NCBI GenBank assembly: GCA_027033675.1
Contig: JALVKZ010000325.1
Coordinates: 1 to 6,695 of the forward strand
Direction: 5' to 3'
From: Pyrodictiaceae archaeon
GTDB taxonomy: Archaea > Thermoproteota > Thermoprotei_A > Sulfolobales > Pyrodictiaceae
Length of the DNA stretch: 6,695 nucleotides
This document shows positions 5,474 to 6,695 of this stretch, one piece after another. A program made the position numbers and the translations under genes. Position 1 is the first letter of the stretch, and every line of letters begins with the position of its first letter. A model generated the notes under the pieces. The model saw nothing but the letters and a program-made list of their open reading frames with translations, had not been told where the DNA came from and ran no database searches.

Positions 5474-6445
5474 ATGAGTATGCATAGCTTAAAAATTAGG
5501 ATATCAAAGACAGCAAGCGTACCTCCTATTGACAATTGGACCGCTGAACTTATTGGTGAGCCCGCTATTGCAAGCGATGCACTTTATCCTTTTCTAGCCT
5601 TTAGTATCAGAATAACTAATAGGCATAATCAGCAGAGAGGTATAAATCAAATTTCAGGAGATTTATTTATAGGCAAGGAAGTTAATAATCAAATTGAGTT
5701 TATCTATTTAAAGCCTATAATAATAGCCAATATATTTCCACAAACAAGTAAAACCGTGAGTCCTCAGCGGAGTATACCGTTAACTATTCCAGCTCAGGGC
5801 CATATGGATTTGTATGCCTTAGCAGAATTATCACCAATAGCTTTAAGTAAAATCGAAGAACTTCGTGGTGAAGAAGATGTATTATTTGCGATTAGGCTAA
5901 AGTTATGGGTTGGACCTAAAACTGTAGTGCTTCTAGTAAGTCACGCAGGAAGACCGTTCATAAGGGTGGCAAGGTCGGACTGGGCTGAGAAAATACTTCG
6001 AGCAACGGGATACATGCAGGTGACGGTCGTAGAACTGCCTGAACCTTTAGATGTACCAGAACTTAGGAACACATTAGACTATTTGAAGGATGCATGGAAA
6101 AGATATCATATTGGAGAGTATTATGATGCGGTTACAAATGTTCGTAGAGCATTAGATGCCTTAGTCCAAGGTCTTCAAAATTACGACGTTAATCTCATCA
6201 ATGAACGTACCGAAAATAACAGAACAATAAGAGAGCCTAACTTTGCGGCGTTTGCCGTTACTGGCGAAAAGGAAAAAGAAGCTATTACTAAGGTCTATAG
6301 GGCACTACGTAGTGCTCTGGGAGGACTATCAGCACACGAGGGAGCAATTAATGTAGACAAACAGCTAGCAGAATTTGCAGTTGTAACTGGTCAAGCACTA
6401 CTTCGGTATTTCACCGCCCGGCTTAGGTATCGAAGACAGGTATAG
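5474..6445 (+). CDS. Two-domain partner of the DUF262 nuclease; beta-rich N-term, HEPN-like helical C-term (tentative)
   Basis: About 323 aa from ATG 5474. I do not recognise the family by name. Residues up to about 195 form alternating hydrophobic strands (such as PFLAFSIRITN, IEFIYLKPIIIANIF, VLFAIRLKLWV, TVVLLVSHAGRPFIRV) with no catalytic motif, suggesting a beta-sandwich or binding domain. From about residue 200 the sequence is helical: LDYLKDAWKRYHIGEYYDAV, then NVRRALDALVQGL, and after a polar loop KVYRALRSALGGLSAHEG and FAVVTGQALLRYFTARL. This layout recalls HEPN/abortive-infection C-terminal domains, but the only R...H pair (R-x8-H in RSALGGLSAH) does not fit the strict R-x4-6-H RNase motif, so nuclease activity is not claimed. 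There is no signal peptide or transmembrane helix. It lies 16 nt after the nuclease gene and is surely co-transcribed. Likely roles are target sensing, regulation of the nuclease, or a second effector. Function low confidence; the gene itself high. Confidence 0.85.
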   Translation: MSMHSLKIRISKTASVPPIDNWTAELIGEPAIASDALYPFLAFSIRITNRHNQQRGINQISGDLFIGKEVNNQIEFIYLKPIIIANIFPQTSKTVSPQRSIPLTIPAQGHMDLYALAELSPIALSKIEELRGEEDVLFAIRLKLWVGPKTVVLLVSHAGRPFIRVARSDWAEKILRATGYMQVTVVELPEPLDVPELRNTLDYLKDAWKRYHIGEYYDAVTNVRRALDALVQGLQNYDVNLINERTENNRTIREPNFAAFAVTGEKEKEAITKVYRALRSALGGLSAHEGAINVDKQLAEFAVVTGQALLRYFTARLRYRRQV

Positions 6446-6473
6446 AGGTTTCCATATTATCTATACAGATACC
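6440..6473 (+). terminator. Weak hairpin overlapping the operon's stop codon
   Basis: GTATAG (6440-6445, containing the TAG stop) pairs with CTATAC (6461-6466), and GGTAT/ATACC extends the symmetry loosely to 6473; CTTTCTC follows. The stem is short and AT-rich, so this is a tentative end-of-operon signal. A GTTTCCA heptamer lies in its loop. Confidence 0.3.
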
Positions 6474-6528
6474 TTTCTCGATAATCAATCGTGAATCTTG
6501 TTTCCATTTAACGGTTTTCGTTGGAAAC
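6448..6528. promoter_or_regulatory. Right-end heptamer sites GTTTCCA/TGGAAAC with imperfect hairpin
   Basis: GTTTCCA occurs at 6448-6454 and 6500-6506 (52 bp apart, about five helical turns), and TGGAAAC at 6522-6528. The latter two form a palindrome with a 15-nt spacer, against 14 nt in the left-end copy. An alternative fold pairs GTTTCC plus AACG (6510-6513) with CGTT plus GGAAAC (6519-6528). The palindrome ends about 14 nt before the tRNA fragment. The position beside the attachment site fits recombinase or accessory-protein arm sites. Confidence 0.55.
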
Positions 6529-6544
6529 ACAGTTTATAAGTCCC

Positions 6545-6593
6545 GGGCCTTTGGAGCCGGAGGTCCTAGGTTCAAATCCCGGCGGGCCCGCTA
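6545..6593 (+). pseudogene. Displaced, damaged 3' half of tRNA-Arg (right attachment site)
   Basis: Matches the tRNA from its anticodon stem to its 3' end: anticodon-loop CTTTGGA (TCG changed to TTG), GCCGGAGGT, T loop TTCAAAT, acceptor strand CGGGCCCG and CTA instead of CCA. There is no D arm or 5' acceptor strand upstream. The T stem is spoiled (CTAGG facing CCCGG, one mismatch and one wobble) and the encoded CCA is lost, so it cannot give a tRNA. This is the chromosomal remnant left when the element supplied a new 3' half to the gene at 1-75. Confidence 0.9.
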
Positions 6594-6639
6594 CAAATAA
6601 ACTCCATATATGAGCCTTTACTATTCTCTAAGGAAGAGT
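6546..6639 (+). repeat. Right attachment repeat (attR-like), continuing beyond the tRNA end
   Basis: Ungapped partner of 28-121 at an offset of 6518. Beyond the tRNA end (6594-6639) it retains 28 of 46 identities by hand count, including the strings CTATATAAGC/ATATATGAGC and CAAGG/TAAGG in register. The original repeat was therefore about 95 bp, longer than the tRNA half itself. Confidence 0.7.
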
Positions 6640-6695
6640 TGTTGACCCCTTGTTCGGACGGGAAACCAGGTTAGTTCTAACCTTATCACTGATAA
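6640..6695. other. Presumed chromosomal flank beyond the element; short hairpin
   Basis: No gene can be read in this short end. GGTTAG (6669-6674) and CTAACC (6677-6682) form a perfect 6-bp inverted repeat with a 2-nt gap. No recognisable feature otherwise. Confidence 0.4.

Noticed and set aside
6533..6593. A second functional tRNA (TTTATAAG at 6533-6540 looks like a TATA box just upstream)
   Set aside because: There is no D arm or 5' acceptor strand, the TATA-like string directly abuts the fragment, and the T stem is mismatched.

Overview
The window looks like the genome of a hyperthermophilic archaeon, most likely a crenarchaeote of the Desulfurococcales/Pyrodictium type. This is inferred from a tRNA gene with an encoded CCA end, archaeal TATA-box promoters about 26 nt ahead of start codons (leaderless transcripts), GGGGTG or GGAGGTGA ribosome sites, heavy use of AGA/AGG and ATA codons, and proteins rich in Lys, Arg, Glu, Ile and Tyr. 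The species cannot be fixed from the sequence alone.

The layout is that of an element integrated in a tRNA gene. It begins inside a tRNA-Arg(UCG) gene (1-75, only the first three bases missing). A degenerate second copy of the 3' half of that tRNA lies at about 6545-6592, and the resemblance continues, ungapped but decayed, for about 46 nt beyond the tRNA end in both copies. These are the two attachment sites of a ~6.5 kb element. Both inner ends also carry the heptamer GTTTCCA/TGGAAAC in palindromic arrangement (141-168 and 6500-6528, plus one more copy at 6448-6454). I found it nowhere else in the window. No recognisable integrase remains, so the element looks like a fossil or depends on an enzyme supplied in trans.

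Left part (76-2130): a control region (TATA box, nested palindrome, perfect Shine-Dalgarno) with no convincing gene behind it; then a large minus-strand pseudogene (about 251-1621) of an unrecognised archaeal family with a winged-helix-like segment, broken by two stop codons and two frameshifts; then about 500 nt of non-coding DNA holding a striking 14-bp perfect inverted repeat (1987-2042).

Middle (2134-3714): an intact, very AT-rich orphan gene of unknown function (271 aa), then a minus-strand pseudogene of a class II glutamine amidotransferase (3005-3714), whose family landmarks can be read through three in-frame stops and a frameshift in a T tract.

Right part (3735-6445): the only clearly functional module, a two-gene operon driven from a near-palindromic TATA box that is equally placed to have driven the dead amidotransferase gene on the other strand. 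The first gene encodes a 563-aa DUF262 + DUF1524 (HNH) protein of the GmrSD-like type, associated with nucleic-acid restriction and anti-virus defence. The second, 16 nt downstream, encodes a ~323-aa two-domain protein with a beta-rich N-terminal half and a helical, possibly HEPN-like C-terminal half. Together they are best read as a candidate defence cassette kept intact as cargo in an otherwise decaying element.
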